Translations under genes and position numbers: made by a program
Notes under the pieces: generated by a model
Databases searched by the model: none
Seen by the model: the letters and a program-made list of their open reading frames with translations, nothing else
Told to the model about the DNA's origin: nothing
DNA from: Nocardiopsis sp. N85
GTDB lineage: Bacteria > Actinomycetota > Actinomycetes > Streptosporangiales > Streptosporangiaceae
Direction of reading: 5' to 3'
NCBI RefSeq assembly: GCF_028882275.1
Contig: NZ_JARBUT010000016.1
Location: 1 to 64,000 of the forward strand
DNA: 64,000 bases
Shown here: positions 18,025-26,112 of the stretch, piece after piece
Position numbering within the stretch: position 1 is the first letter of the stretch
How the letters are laid out: the number at the start of each line of letters is the position of its first letter

Positions 18025-18165
18025 GGGATCACCGTAGTGCAAGGGGAGGGTCCGGAGCGTGGTCGGATCACGATCGGAGCCTTTTCGGAACGCCGGGGGG
18101 CGATGGTGGTGGTCGAGTCATGCTCGCGTCACGGCACAACGACCCTGGAAGGACGGACACCACCC
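18025..18165. promoter_or_regulatory. divergent promoter region with GTCA heptamer pair
   Basis: This 141-bp region lies between the SARP regulator and the exporter. AGTCATG (18116-18122) and CGTCACG (18127-18133) are direct heptamers with starts 11 bp apart. This is the same geometry as the 4190-4207 repeats. Possible SARP-binding repeats; no clear -10 was identified. Confidence 0.35.
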
Positions 18166-19737
18166 ATGTCCCCGGACGAAACGACCTCCGCCCCCGCCGC
18201 GAAGGCGGGGCTGCGCGAATGGCTCGGACTGGCCGTCCTGGCACTGCCGACCATTCTGCTCGCCCTGGACTTCACGGTCCTGCACCTGGCGTTGCCGCAC
18301 CTGGCGGCGGACCTGGCGCCCACCAGCGCGCAGCAACTGTGGATCCTGGACATCTACGGCTTCATGATCGCCGGGTTCCTCATCACGATGGGCACGCTGG
18401 GGGACCGCATCGGCCGACGTCGGCTGCTGATGATCGGTGCCGTGGCCTTCGGCGCGGCCTCCCTGCTGGCGGCCTACTCCACCAGCGCCGAGATGCTCAT
18501 CGCCGCCCGCGCCCTCCTGGGTGTGGCGGGCGCCACGCTGATGCCCTCCACCCTGTCCCTGATCACCAACATGTTCCACGACCCCAAGCAGCGGGGTGTG
18601 GCGGTGGCGGTGTGGCTGAGCTGCTTCTCCGCGGGCGGGGCCATCGGCCCGATGGTCGGCGGCGTCATGCTCCAGTGGTTCTGGTGGGGTTCGGTGTTCC
18701 TGATGGGCGTGCCGGTGATGGTGCTGCTGCTGATCGCCGCGCCGTTGCTCCTGCCGGAGTTCCGCGACCCCACCCCCGGGCGGCTGGACCTGTTCAGCGT
18801 CGCCCTGTCCCTCGCGGCCATCCTCCCGGTCGTCTACGCGATCAAGGAGGCCGCGGCCGAGGGATGGAACCCGATCGTGATCGCCATGCTCGTGGCCGGT
18901 GTGGTCTTCGGTTGGCTGTTCGTGCGACGCCAGCGCAGGCTGGAGAGCCCGCTGATGGACCTGGCCCTGTTCCGGCTGCCGCCGTTCACGGTGGGGCTGG
19001 GCGGGCTGCTGCTGGGCACCGTGGTGCTGGGCGCGTTCGTCCTGCTGTTCGCCCAGTACCTCCAGCTGGTCCTGGAGTTGTCGCCGGCCGCCGCCGGCCT
19101 GTGGATGGTCCCCTACGCGGTGGCCAACATCGCCGGCGCGATGCTCGCCCCGCTCGTCGCCGCACGGCTCCGGGCGGCCAACACGATCGCCCTGGGTCTG
19201 CTGGTGGCGGCGGTGGGCCTGATCGTGTTCACCCTGAGCGGGGCTGACTCGGGCCCGCTCCCGGCGGTGCTGGGCAGCATGCTCGTCACCTTCGGACTGA
19301 GCCCGCTGATGGTGCTGGTCATCGACCTGGTCATCGCCTCCGCGCCCAAGGAGAAGAGCGGTTCGGCCTCGTCCATGTCCGAGACGTGCAGCGAGATCGG
19401 CATGGCCATGGGCATCGCCACCCTGGGTGCGCTGGGGACCGCCGTCTACCGCTACCTGATGGTCGACTCCGTGCCCACCGGAGTCCCCGCCGAGGAGGCC
19501 GCCGCGGTCCGCGACAGCCTGCCCGGCGCCATGGCGGCGACCGAGGACTTGGAGCCGTCCCTGGCGGCGCAGGTGTCGGAGGCCGCGGAGCAGGCGTTCA
19601 TGACCGGCCTGTCCGTGGTGGGCTACACCGGGGTGGCCATCGTGCTCGGCGTCGCCCTCATCACCTTCCTGTTCCTGCGCGACGTCCCCGAGGAGGCCGA
19701 GGAGGAGCAGCGGGAGGAGCAGCCGCAGGAGAGCTGA
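18166..19737 (+). CDS. MFS drug exporter, DHA2 (14-TM) family
   Basis: An inner-membrane proton-coupled exporter of 523 aa with about 14 hydrophobic segments. It has the GDRIGRRRLLMIG loop motif between TM2 and TM3 and a motif-C-like AGGAIGPMVGG stretch in TM5. The acidic C-terminal tail is cytoplasmic. Resembles EmrB/QacA-type proteins found beside antibiotic clusters, where they give self-resistance and product export. It is divergent from the AfsR-type regulator and is followed by a strong terminator at 19780. Confidence 0.92.
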   Translation: MSPDETTSAPAAKAGLREWLGLAVLALPTILLALDFTVLHLALPHLAADLAPTSAQQLWILDIYGFMIAGFLITMGTLGDRIGRRRLLMIGAVAFGAASLLAAYSTSAEMLIAARALLGVAGATLMPSTLSLITNMFHDPKQRGVAVAVWLSCFSAGGAIGPMVGGVMLQWFWWGSVFLMGVPVMVLLLIAAPLLLPEFRDPTPGRLDLFSVALSLAAILPVVYAIKEAAAEGWNPIVIAMLVAGVVFGWLFVRRQRRLESPLMDLALFRLPPFTVGLGGLLLGTVVLGAFVLLFAQYLQLVLELSPAAAGLWMVPYAVANIAGAMLAPLVAARLRAANTIALGLLVAAVGLIVFTLSGADSGPLPAVLGSMLVTFGLSPLMVLVIDLVIASAPKEKSGSASSMSETCSEIGMAMGIATLGALGTAVYRYLMVDSVPTGVPAEEAAAVRDSLPGAMAATEDLEPSLAAQVSEAAEQAFMTGLSVVGYTGVAIVLGVALITFLFLRDVPEEAEEEQREEQPQES

Positions 19738-19779
19738 CGACAATATCCTGCTATTCATCGGGACGCCGATGAAAAATAA

Positions 19780-19821
19780 AATGGGAAGGGCGGGGGAAAT
19801 CTCCGCCCTTCCCATTCTTTT
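19780..19821 (+). terminator. intrinsic terminator after exporter / leader of flavoprotein gene
   Basis: A perfect 14-bp stem (19780-19793 with 19803-19816) and a 9-nt loop, followed by CTTTT. It ends only two bases before the GGAGG ribosome binding site of the next gene. It could therefore also act as an attenuator for that gene. Confidence 0.8.
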
Positions 19822-19835
19822 CGGAGGCCTGACGC

Positions 19836-21185
19836 ATGCCGGAGCACACGAGGATCGCCGTTATCGGCGGAGGAATGGCGGGATGCGCCGCCGCCAGGGA
19901 ACTGACCGCGGCGGGGAAGGAGGTCGTGCTCTTCGAGTCGGCCGACGGCCTGGGAGGGCGGGCCCGCTCCTGGCGTCGGCCGGAGATCGAGCCCGAGGTC
20001 GGGATCAACCTGATGTGCGCCAGCATGTACTCGACCATGTGGGGGATGATCCGCGAGTACGGCCTGGAGGGGGAACTGGAGAAGATCTCCAGCAACCTGC
20101 TGGTCTCCGACGGCGGCGTCGTGGCCCCGCTGCCCTCCGACTCCATTCCGGCGCTCCTGCGCTACCGGCACGTGCGGCTGCGCGACCGGCTGGCGTTCCT
20201 GTACTCCTCGATGCGGGAGATGCTGGTGAACGGGCGCACGGGCCGGATCGACCTGTTCGACCCCGAGCGTCTGGCCGACTTCGACGACGGCACCACGGCC
20301 ACGGAGTACGGCCGGAGCCTGATGTCGCACCGGGGCTTCGACTACATGCTGCGATCGCAGATCGAGGGGTTCTGGAACTTCGACTGCGACGGGATCTCCG
20401 TCTCGCACGCCCGGGCGATGCTCGCGACGATGGGCGGGGCCGAGTTCTTCGTGTTCCGGGAGGGCATGCAGGTCCTGGCCGAGCGCAACGCCGCGGACGC
20501 CCGGGTGCTGCTGCGCCATGAGGTGTCGGAGGTGCGTCTGGAGCACGGCCGGGTGGTCGTCTCCTCCCAGGGGGAGGGGGGAGAGGCCGGCGGGGAGTTC
20601 GACGCCGTGGTGGTGGCGGTGCCCGCGCCGATCGCGGCCAAGGTCATCGCGTCGCTGCCCCGCGAGGCGGTGGGCGACCGGATGCGCGACTACCTGGAGG
20701 GCCAGGAGTACGAGCCGGCGCTGTCGATGTCCTACCTGGTGGACGCGGACGCCCTGCCGCCGGAGACGCACATCATGGCCGGCGGCGCGCAGGACCCGCC
20801 GATCCGGAACATGATCACCTACCCGCGCCGGGTGCGCGGCGCCGACGGCACCGTCCGCGACCGGCTGCTGGTGTTCGCCTACCCGGGACGGGCCGTCACC
20901 CGTCGTCTCCTGGGGCGCGGCCCCGAGGAGCAGTACGCCACCGTCACCCCGCTGCTGAGCAGGCTGTGGCCGGACTTCCCCCGCGACCCCGAACCCTTCC
21001 AGGTGGCCGAGCGGCCCTACGGGTTCCCCATCCCCTCGCCGGGCCGCTACCGGGCCTCGGTGGCCGCCACCCGGGGCCAACGGCCGCCCGTGGTGTTCGC
21101 GGGCGACCACTTCAGCTCCCCCACCACCGAGGCCGCGATGCGCTCGGGCATCCGGGCCGCCCGCAGCATCCTGGGCGCCTCGTAG
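19836..21185 (+). CDS. FAD-dependent amine-oxidase-like oxidoreductase
   Basis: A 449-aa flavoprotein with the dinucleotide-binding GGGMAG at residues 11-16, a VVLFESADGLGGRARS segment, and a C-terminal FAGDHFSSPTTEAAMRSG FAD-binding motif. These place it with flavin-containing amine oxidases, protoporphyrinogen oxidases and phytoene-desaturase-like enzymes. The substrate cannot be told from sequence. In this cluster it may desaturate or oxidise the terpenoid or the aminophenol ring, or an aminosugar. A heme-pathway HemG is encoded separately at 48758-50215, so this is not the housekeeping porphyrinogen oxidase. GGAGG upstream of ATG 19836. Confidence 0.8.
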   Translation: MPEHTRIAVIGGGMAGCAAARELTAAGKEVVLFESADGLGGRARSWRRPEIEPEVGINLMCASMYSTMWGMIREYGLEGELEKISSNLLVSDGGVVAPLPSDSIPALLRYRHVRLRDRLAFLYSSMREMLVNGRTGRIDLFDPERLADFDDGTTATEYGRSLMSHRGFDYMLRSQIEGFWNFDCDGISVSHARAMLATMGGAEFFVFREGMQVLAERNAADARVLLRHEVSEVRLEHGRVVVSSQGEGGEAGGEFDAVVVAVPAPIAAKVIASLPREAVGDRMRDYLEGQEYEPALSMSYLVDADALPPETHIMAGGAQDPPIRNMITYPRRVRGADGTVRDRLLVFAYPGRAVTRRLLGRGPEEQYATVTPLLSRLWPDFPRDPEPFQVAERPYGFPIPSPGRYRASVAATRGQRPPVVFAGDHFSSPTTEAAMRSGIRAARSILGAS

Positions 21186-21262
21186 GTGTTCCGGCCGGGC
21201 GCCCCGGTCGGCGGTCGTGCGCGATCGACGGCCGCCCGGCCGGGGCGCCGGGACACGGACGG

Positions 21263-21297
21263 GCCCGGTGATCGTCGTCCGCCGACGATCACCGGGC
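21263..21297. terminator. bidirectional hairpin between convergent genes
   Basis: A perfect 15-bp stem (21263-21277 with 21283-21297) with a 5-nt loop lies between the flavoprotein gene and the convergent ketoreductase, touching the latter's stop codon. There is no T-tract, as is common in high-GC actinomycetes. Confidence 0.65.
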
Positions 21298-22236
21298 TCA
21301 GGCGTACCACATGTCGTGCAGGGAGTCGCTGACCGGGACCACGGGACGCCAGCCCAGCAGGCGTTCGGCGGCCGCGATGTCGGCGAGCATCCAGCCACCG
21401 CCCATCCCCGCGACGGGTTCGAGCACCTCTTGCACCCGGTCCGGGGCGACACCGGACGCCCGGCGCAACCAGGCGACCATCTCCCCGATGCCCACCGCCC
21501 GGCCGCCGCCGACGTTGAGGATCCGCCCCGAAACACCGGGCCGGTCTCCGGCGAGCACCACGGCGCGGGCCACATCGCGCACGTCGACGAAGTCGCGGCG
21601 GTCCCCCGTCACCCGCAGGGAGACCCGTTCTCCCGCGACGGCCCGTCGGAACCGCTCCAGGAGGACGCCGGGGAAGGACGCCGGGGAGGGGTGCGGCCCG
21701 CAGACGTTGGCCACGCGCAGCACCACGGCGTCGACGCGTCCCTCCCGGGCGGCTCGGACGACCGTGTCCGACCCCGCGCGCTTGGTGCGGGCGTAGGCGT
21801 TGGCCGGGCGGGGCGGGGTGTCCTCGTGCACGGCCGTCCCGTCGGGGACCGGACCGTACTCGTGGAGGGTGCCCAGGTGCACCAGCCGGGGCGGGCGCTC
21901 CACGGCCTCGACGGCATCGACCAGGGTGGCGACCGCCCCGACGTTGCCCTTCTCCAGCTCGCTCTCGGGCCGGTGCCAGCCGTCGCGGGAGTTGGCGGCG
22001 TCGGTGGCGTTGACCACCACCCGGGCATCGTGCGCCTCCAGCAGCCGCGCCACCTCCTCCGGGCCGGCCTCGGCCAGGTCGAGGCGGTGGAAGGGGTGCC
22101 CTCCGAGGTGCGGGGCCGGCTCCCGTGCCACCGCCACGGCCGGGCGGCCGGTGCGGGCGTGGGCGGCCAGTACGTGACGGCCGATCCACCCGGTGGCGCC
22201 GAGCACCACCACCGTCCCGGTCCCCTCCCCGGTCAT
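21298..22236 (-). CDS. NDP-hexose 4-ketoreductase (NAD-dependent epimerase/dehydratase family)
   Basis: An extended SDR of 312 aa with the LGATGWIG Rossmann motif near residues 12-19, a LGTLHEYGP segment with the catalytic Thr, and YARTK as YxxxK. It belongs with EvaE/TylD/EryBIV-type reductases that set the C4 hydroxyl in the last step of a TDP-deoxysugar. It is the terminal gene of the leftward operon and its ATG overlaps the epimerase stop as ATGA (22233-22236). The C4 stereochemistry, which would separate rhodosamine-like from megosamine-like products, cannot be read from sequence here. Confidence 0.82.
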   Translation of the reverse strand: MTGEGTGTVVVLGATGWIGRHVLAAHARTGRPAVAVAREPAPHLGGHPFHRLDLAEAGPEEVARLLEAHDARVVVNATDAANSRDGWHRPESELEKGNVGAVATLVDAVEAVERPPRLVHLGTLHEYGPVPDGTAVHEDTPPRPANAYARTKRAGSDTVVRAAREGRVDAVVLRVANVCGPHPSPASFPGVLLERFRRAVAGERVSLRVTGDRRDFVDVRDVARAVVLAGDRPGVSGRILNVGGGRAVGIGEMVAWLRRASGVAPDRVQEVLEPVAGMGGGWMLADIAAAERLLGWRPVVPVSDSLHDMWYA

Positions 22237-22856
22237 ACCGGCGTCCCCTGCCGCCACAACGCCTCCTCCAGCTCGACACAGGTGCGGTGGTCCGGTAGCC
22301 CGCCCTCCTCCATGACCTGCGCGAGGCCGGGGGCGGCCCGGTCCCGTTCGGACAGGATCGGGGTCACGTCCTCGGGCAGGGGCAGCCCCAGGTCCGGGTC
22401 CAGCGGGTGCAGGGCCCGCTCGTTGCGGGGGTCGTACTCCACCGACAGGGAGTAGGTGACGATGGTGTCGTCCTCCAGCGAGACGAACAGGTGGCCGACC
22501 CCCACGGGCAGGTAGAGCGCCACCGGGGCCGTCGGCTCCAGCACGACGCTCTCGTGCCGGCGGAAGGTGGGCGAGCCGACGCGCAGGTCGACGGCGATGT
22601 CCAGCGCCCGACCGCGCGGGCAGTGCACGTACTTGGCCATCCCGGGCGGGGCCTGGGTGTAGTGCACGCCCCGCACGACGCCCCGGCGGGAGACGCTGTA
22701 ACTGGTCTGCACCACGGGGAAGAGCCCGTGGCCCGAGACACGGCGCAGCTCCGCGCCTTGGAGGGGTGTGGCGAACAGGCCGCGTTCGTCGTCGAAGACC
22801 TCGTAGGGCAGCAGGTAGGCCCCCTCGATGCCGAGGGGGCGGGCCCGGAGGGTCAC
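22233..22856 (-). CDS. dTDP-4-keto-6-deoxyhexose 3,5-epimerase (EvaD/RmlC-like)
   Basis: A cupin-fold sugar epimerase of 207 aa with the RGVHYTQAPPGMAKYV active-site block containing the catalytic His and the DIAVDLRVGSPTF motif. For a substrate already deoxygenated at C2 and aminated at C3, the expected activity is C5 epimerisation, converting the D to the L series. GTG at 22856 overlaps the methyltransferase stop as GTGA. The presence of this enzyme is the main reason to predict an L-configured aminosugar. Confidence 0.87.
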   Translation of the reverse strand: MTLRARPLGIEGAYLLPYEVFDDERGLFATPLQGAELRRVSGHGLFPVVQTSYSVSRRGVVRGVHYTQAPPGMAKYVHCPRGRALDIAVDLRVGSPTFRRHESVVLEPTAPVALYLPVGVGHLFVSLEDDTIVTYSLSVEYDPRNERALHPLDPDLGLPLPEDVTPILSERDRAAPGLAQVMEEGGLPDHRTCVELEEALWRQGTPV

Positions 22857-23596
22857 GCCGGGCCTCCCGCCACACCGACGAACAGGCCGGGGCCGGGGCC
22901 GGGGATGTACTCCACCGAGCATCCGGCGGCGGCGAACGCCTTCTCGTAGACCTCGCGCCGGTGGACGGCCAGCACGTGCACGTCGATGAAGTGCTCGACG
23001 CCCTCCTCAGGGGAGGCGACGGTGTAGTGCACGTCCATGTGGTGGGCGCCGTCCCGGTACAGGCTGTGGGACACGCGCGCGATGGTGCGGCCCTCGACGG
23101 TGACGAGCGCGCTGGACACGTGGCGTTCGGTGGCCCTCTCGGGGAAGTACCAGGGTTCCAGCACGATCACGCCGCCGGGCTCCGTGTGGGCGGCGAGGCG
23201 GGCCAGGGTCGCCTCGACCTCGGCCGCCTCGGACAGGTGGGCGATGGAGCTGAACATGCAGATGACCGCGTCGAAGCGGCGGCCCAGGTCGAAGGAGCGC
23301 ATGTCGCCCTGGTGGACGGGCGTGCCGGGCAGGTTGGCGGCGGCGAGTCGCACCATGTCCTCGGCCAGGTCCACTCCCTCGACCCGCTCGAAGGATCCGG
23401 AGAGGTGGCCCAGGTGGGTGCCGGGACCGCAGGCGACGTCCAGCAGGGAGGAGGCGTCCGGCCGACGCTCGCGCACCAGGGCCGTGATCTGGGCCGCCTC
23501 GGCCTCGTAGTCCTTGCCCCGGCCTCGGTAGACGGCCTCGTAGATCTCGGCGCGACGGTAGATCGCGGTGAGGCGGTCCTCATGGGTCTCGGTCAT
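22853..23596 (-). CDS. TDP-aminosugar N-methyltransferase (DesVI/TylM1-like)
   Basis: A class I SAM-dependent methyltransferase of 247 aa. The YEAVYRGRGKDYEAEA N-terminal stretch and the LLDVACGPGTHLGHL SAM-binding loop (about 51-65) are hallmarks of the TylM1/DesVI/RdmD group. These N,N-dimethylate the 3-amino group of TDP-aminosugars. AAGGAG ribosome binding site just upstream. It sits between the 3-aminotransferase and the epimerase, in pathway order. Di- rather than mono-methylation follows from family behaviour and is not proven. Confidence 0.9.
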   Translation of the reverse strand: MTETHEDRLTAIYRRAEIYEAVYRGRGKDYEAEAAQITALVRERRPDASSLLDVACGPGTHLGHLSGSFERVEGVDLAEDMVRLAAANLPGTPVHQGDMRSFDLGRRFDAVICMFSSIAHLSEAAEVEATLARLAAHTEPGGVIVLEPWYFPERATERHVSSALVTVEGRTIARVSHSLYRDGAHHMDVHYTVASPEEGVEHFIDVHVLAVHRREVYEKAFAAAGCSVEYIPGPGPGLFVGVAGGPA

Positions 23597-23604
23597 TGTT
23601 CTCC

Positions 23605-24726
23605 TTAGAGTTCGTCCAGGACCTTGCGCAGCACGGTGATGACCCGCTCCTGGTGCTCCCGGGGCAGGTGGGGGTACATGGGCAGGGAGAAGATCTCCCC
23701 CGCGAGGGCCTCGGTCACCGGCAACGACCCTCGCTCGATCCCCAGGTGGGCGAAGCCGGACATGGTGTGGACCGGCCAGGGGTAGCTGATGTTGAGGTGG
23801 ATGTCGTGTTCCCGCAGGCGCTCGATGATCGTGTCGCGCTCGGGGTGACGGACCACGTAGACGTAATGGACGTGCTCGTTGCCCTCGGTGGTGACGGGCA
23901 GCCGCAGGCCGTCGGGGGAGACGAGGTCGCCCAGGCCCTCGACGTAGCGGCGGGCCACGTCGCGGCGGCCCTCGACGTAGGCGTCCAGGCGGGTCAGCTT
24001 GCGCCGCAGGATCTCGGCCTGGACCTCGTCCAGACGGCTGTTGTGCCCGGGTGTGCGAACGACGTAGTAGACCTCCTCCATGCCGTAGTAGCGCAGGCGG
24101 CGCAGCGCCCGTTCGACCTCGGGGTCGTCGGTCACCACGGCCCCCGCGTCCCCGTAGGCCCCGAGCACCTTGGTGGGGTAGAAGGAGAACGCGGCGGCGT
24201 CGCCCATGGTCCCGGCCGGTCGGCCGTGGTGACGGGCCCCGTGCGCCTGTGCGCAGTCCTCCAGGACCACCAGGCCGTGGCGGTCGGCGACGGACCGGAC
24301 CGCGGCCATGTCCACGCACTGGCCGTACAGGTGGACCGGCAGCAGGGCCTTGGTGCGTTCGGTGACCGCGGCCTCCAGCAGCCCGGTGTCCATGAGGTGG
24401 TCGCTCTCGTGGACGTCCACGAACACCGGGGTCGCGCCGACGGCGTCGATGGCGATCACGGTGGGGGCGGCCGTGTTGGACACGGTGACGACCTCGTCAC
24501 CGGGACCCACGCCCAGGGCCTGGAGGCCGAGGGCGACCGCGTTGGTGCCGTTGTCGACGCCGACGCAGTGGGCGAGTCCGTGGCGGGCGGCGAACTCCCG
24601 CTCGAAGCCGAGCACGCTCTCGCCGAGGATGAGCCTTCCCGAGGCGAAGACGGTGCGCACCGCGTCCAGGACGTCGTCGCGCTCCTTCTCGTACTCGGGC
24701 AGGTAGTCCCATACGCGGATGGTCAT
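23605..24726 (-). CDS. DegT/DnrJ/EryC1-family NDP-hexose 3-aminotransferase
   Basis: A PLP-dependent sugar aminotransferase of 373 aa. The PLP Lys is K186 in [15 protein letters not shown]; the cofactor Asp is in [11 protein letters not shown] (D157). It transfers an amino group, usually from glutamate, to the 3-keto sugar formed after 2,3-dehydration, as EvaB/DesV/TylB do. No separate 3-ketoreductase was found, which agrees with direct amination at C3. ATG at 24726 with AGGAG upstream; an in-frame start 12 codons earlier is less likely. Confidence 0.9.
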   Translation of the reverse strand: MTIRVWDYLPEYEKERDDVLDAVRTVFASGRLILGESVLGFEREFAARHGLAHCVGVDNGTNAVALGLQALGVGPGDEVVTVSNTAAPTVIAIDAVGATPVFVDVHESDHLMDTGLLEAAVTERTKALLPVHLYGQCVDMAAVRSVADRHGLVVLEDCAQAHGARHHGRPAGTMGDAAAFSFYPTKVLGAYGDAGAVVTDDPEVERALRRLRYYGMEEVYYVVRTPGHNSRLDEVQAEILRRKLTRLDAYVEGRRDVARRYVEGLGDLVSPDGLRLPVTTEGNEHVHYVYVVRHPERDTIIERLREHDIHLNISYPWPVHTMSGFAHLGIERGSLPVTEALAGEIFSLPMYPHLPREHQERVITVLRKVLDEL

Positions 24727-24768
24727 GTCGTCCTCACTCCTGTTTCCTCCTTCGCCGGGCACGGTGGC

Positions 24769-24802
24769 GCTCCCCCTTCCGGCCTCGACCGGAGGGGGGA
24801 GC
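24769..24802 (-). terminator. hairpin between glycosyltransferase and aminotransferase
   Basis: A 14-bp stem with one G:T wobble (24769-24782 with 24789-24802) and a 6-nt loop. It lies in the only sizeable gap of the leftward sugar operon. It may partially terminate or stabilise the mRNA, making the glycosyltransferase level differ from that of the other genes. Confidence 0.45.
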
Positions 24803-24807
24803 CGAGG

Positions 24808-25914
24808 TCACCGGGCGAGTTTCTCCAGCAGGCCGACGACCTCCGCCGGCGAGGGCAGCGCGGCCATCTGCTCCGACAGCGCACGGGCACGGTCGCCGTA
24901 GGCGGGGTCGGCGAGGATCCGGCCGCAGGCCGCGGCGATGTCCTCGGTCCGCTGTGCGCCCGGTTCGAGCAGCAGCCCCGCCCCGTAGTCGGCCAGGCGG
25001 CGCATGGCGTCGGCCGAGACGTCCTGCTCGACGATGAGCTGGGGGACCCCGGCGCGCAGGGAGGCCATGTCGGTCACGCCACCGCCGTGGTGCAGGATCA
25101 CGTCGCAGGTGGGGGCGACCACGTCGAGGGGGGCCCAGCCCACGTGGGCTTCGGGCAGGTCGCCGCGCACCTCGGCGGCGACGTGCTCGGCGACCCCGAT
25201 CACCACCTCGACGCCGAGGTCGGCGACGCCGCGGGCCATGTGGACCAGGGCCCGGGGGTCGGGCACCCGCGCCCCCGCGGTGATGTAGACGCGGGGGCGG
25301 TCGCCCTTGGTGTACATCCACGGTTCCAGGGGGCGCTGGGGGTTCACCGGGAGCCAGCGCATCGGCTGCCGCCCGGCCTCCTGGCCGGGGGTGCGCAGGT
25401 CCGGCGGGCAGATGTCGATCCACAGGTCGGGGTCGGGGACGGCGTCCAGGCCGCGCCGTTCCAGTTCGGGGGCGAGGACGTCCCGGGCGCCGGGGGCGTA
25501 GATGGCGGAGTCCGTGCGGTCCCACTCCAGCCGCACGGACGGCACGCCCAGCGTGTGGGCCAGCAGCGGGGCGGAGTAGAACATGGAGCCGCCGACCACC
25601 AGGTCGGGCCGCCACTGCGCGGCCAGGTCGAGCAGGGCCGGCTGGCTCCGCAGGGCGATGTCGGCGTAGATGCGGCCGACGGCCACGGCCTGTTCGGCCG
25701 GGTCGGCGGGCGCGTTGCCCATGAACTCGGCGACGTCGGCCCCGGTGACGGGGGCGATCGTGAGGGGGGTCAGGCCGATGGCGGCGATGTCGGGGACGAC
25801 CCATTCGATGCCGCCGACCACGACCTCGTGCCCGGCGCCGCGCGCGGCGTAGGCGAGGGCCGCGTGCGAGAAGATCGGCGAGGGACTGTTCCCGGGAATG
25901 AAGAGAATGCGCAT
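24808..25914 (-). CDS. GT1-family glycosyltransferase
   Basis: A GT-B fold enzyme of 368 aa related to EryCIII/DesVII and other macrolide and aromatic glycosyltransferases. N-terminal MRILFIPGNSPSPIFSH acceptor-domain start and the C-terminal DVILHHGGGVTDMASLRAG donor-binding motif. It should attach the TDP-aminosugar to the aglycone in the cytoplasm. DesVII-like transferases often need a DesVIII-type partner, but none is seen in the window. First gene of the leftward operon, divergent from the PhyH gene, with the 25999-26037 inverted repeat in its promoter region. Confidence 0.9.
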   Translation of the reverse strand: MRILFIPGNSPSPIFSHAALAYAARGAGHEVVVGGIEWVVPDIAAIGLTPLTIAPVTGADVAEFMGNAPADPAEQAVAVGRIYADIALRSQPALLDLAAQWRPDLVVGGSMFYSAPLLAHTLGVPSVRLEWDRTDSAIYAPGARDVLAPELERRGLDAVPDPDLWIDICPPDLRTPGQEAGRQPMRWLPVNPQRPLEPWMYTKGDRPRVYITAGARVPDPRALVHMARGVADLGVEVVIGVAEHVAAEVRGDLPEAHVGWAPLDVVAPTCDVILHHGGGVTDMASLRAGVPQLIVEQDVSADAMRRLADYGAGLLLEPGAQRTEDIAAACGRILADPAYGDRARALSEQMAALPSPAEVVGLLEKLAR

Positions 25915-25998
25915 GGGAATTCACTTTTCTGCGGCAGATGAGAACGCAGCCAAGGGTGGCCCCGGCCGAAGGGGCCGACAAGGGGCCCGAATCCGGTT

Positions 25999-26037
25999 TG
26001 TCATGTCGTCCCGTCCCCCGGAAATCACGACATGACA
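25999..26037. promoter_or_regulatory. perfect 11-bp inverted repeat TGTCATGTCGT, candidate operator
   Basis: TGTCATGTCGT (25999-26009) and its exact inverse ACGACATGACA (26027-26037) are separated by 17 nt in the 198-bp divergent gap between the glycosyltransferase and PhyH genes. Near-identical half-sites occur at 13771-13792. It probably binds a dimeric regulator that acts on both directions. Confidence 0.55.
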
Positions 26038-26112
26038 TAGTGATCGCCGCGTTTCCGTGGCCGCGGGCACCGGGCGTTAGAACGGGGTTGACGCCTGGAA
26101 GGGAGAACGGCC

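Noticed and set aside
14242-18165. The upstream 1300 codons of a very long rightward frame that ends with the MFS exporter.
   Set aside because: This part runs antisense to the AfsR-type regulator and through the MpaB gene in the wrong frame; the exporter begins at the canonical ATG 18166.
19836-21185. Protoporphyrinogen oxidase.
   Set aside because: A complete HemG coupled to HemQ is at 48758-50215, and this gene lies in the biosynthetic cluster away from heme genes.
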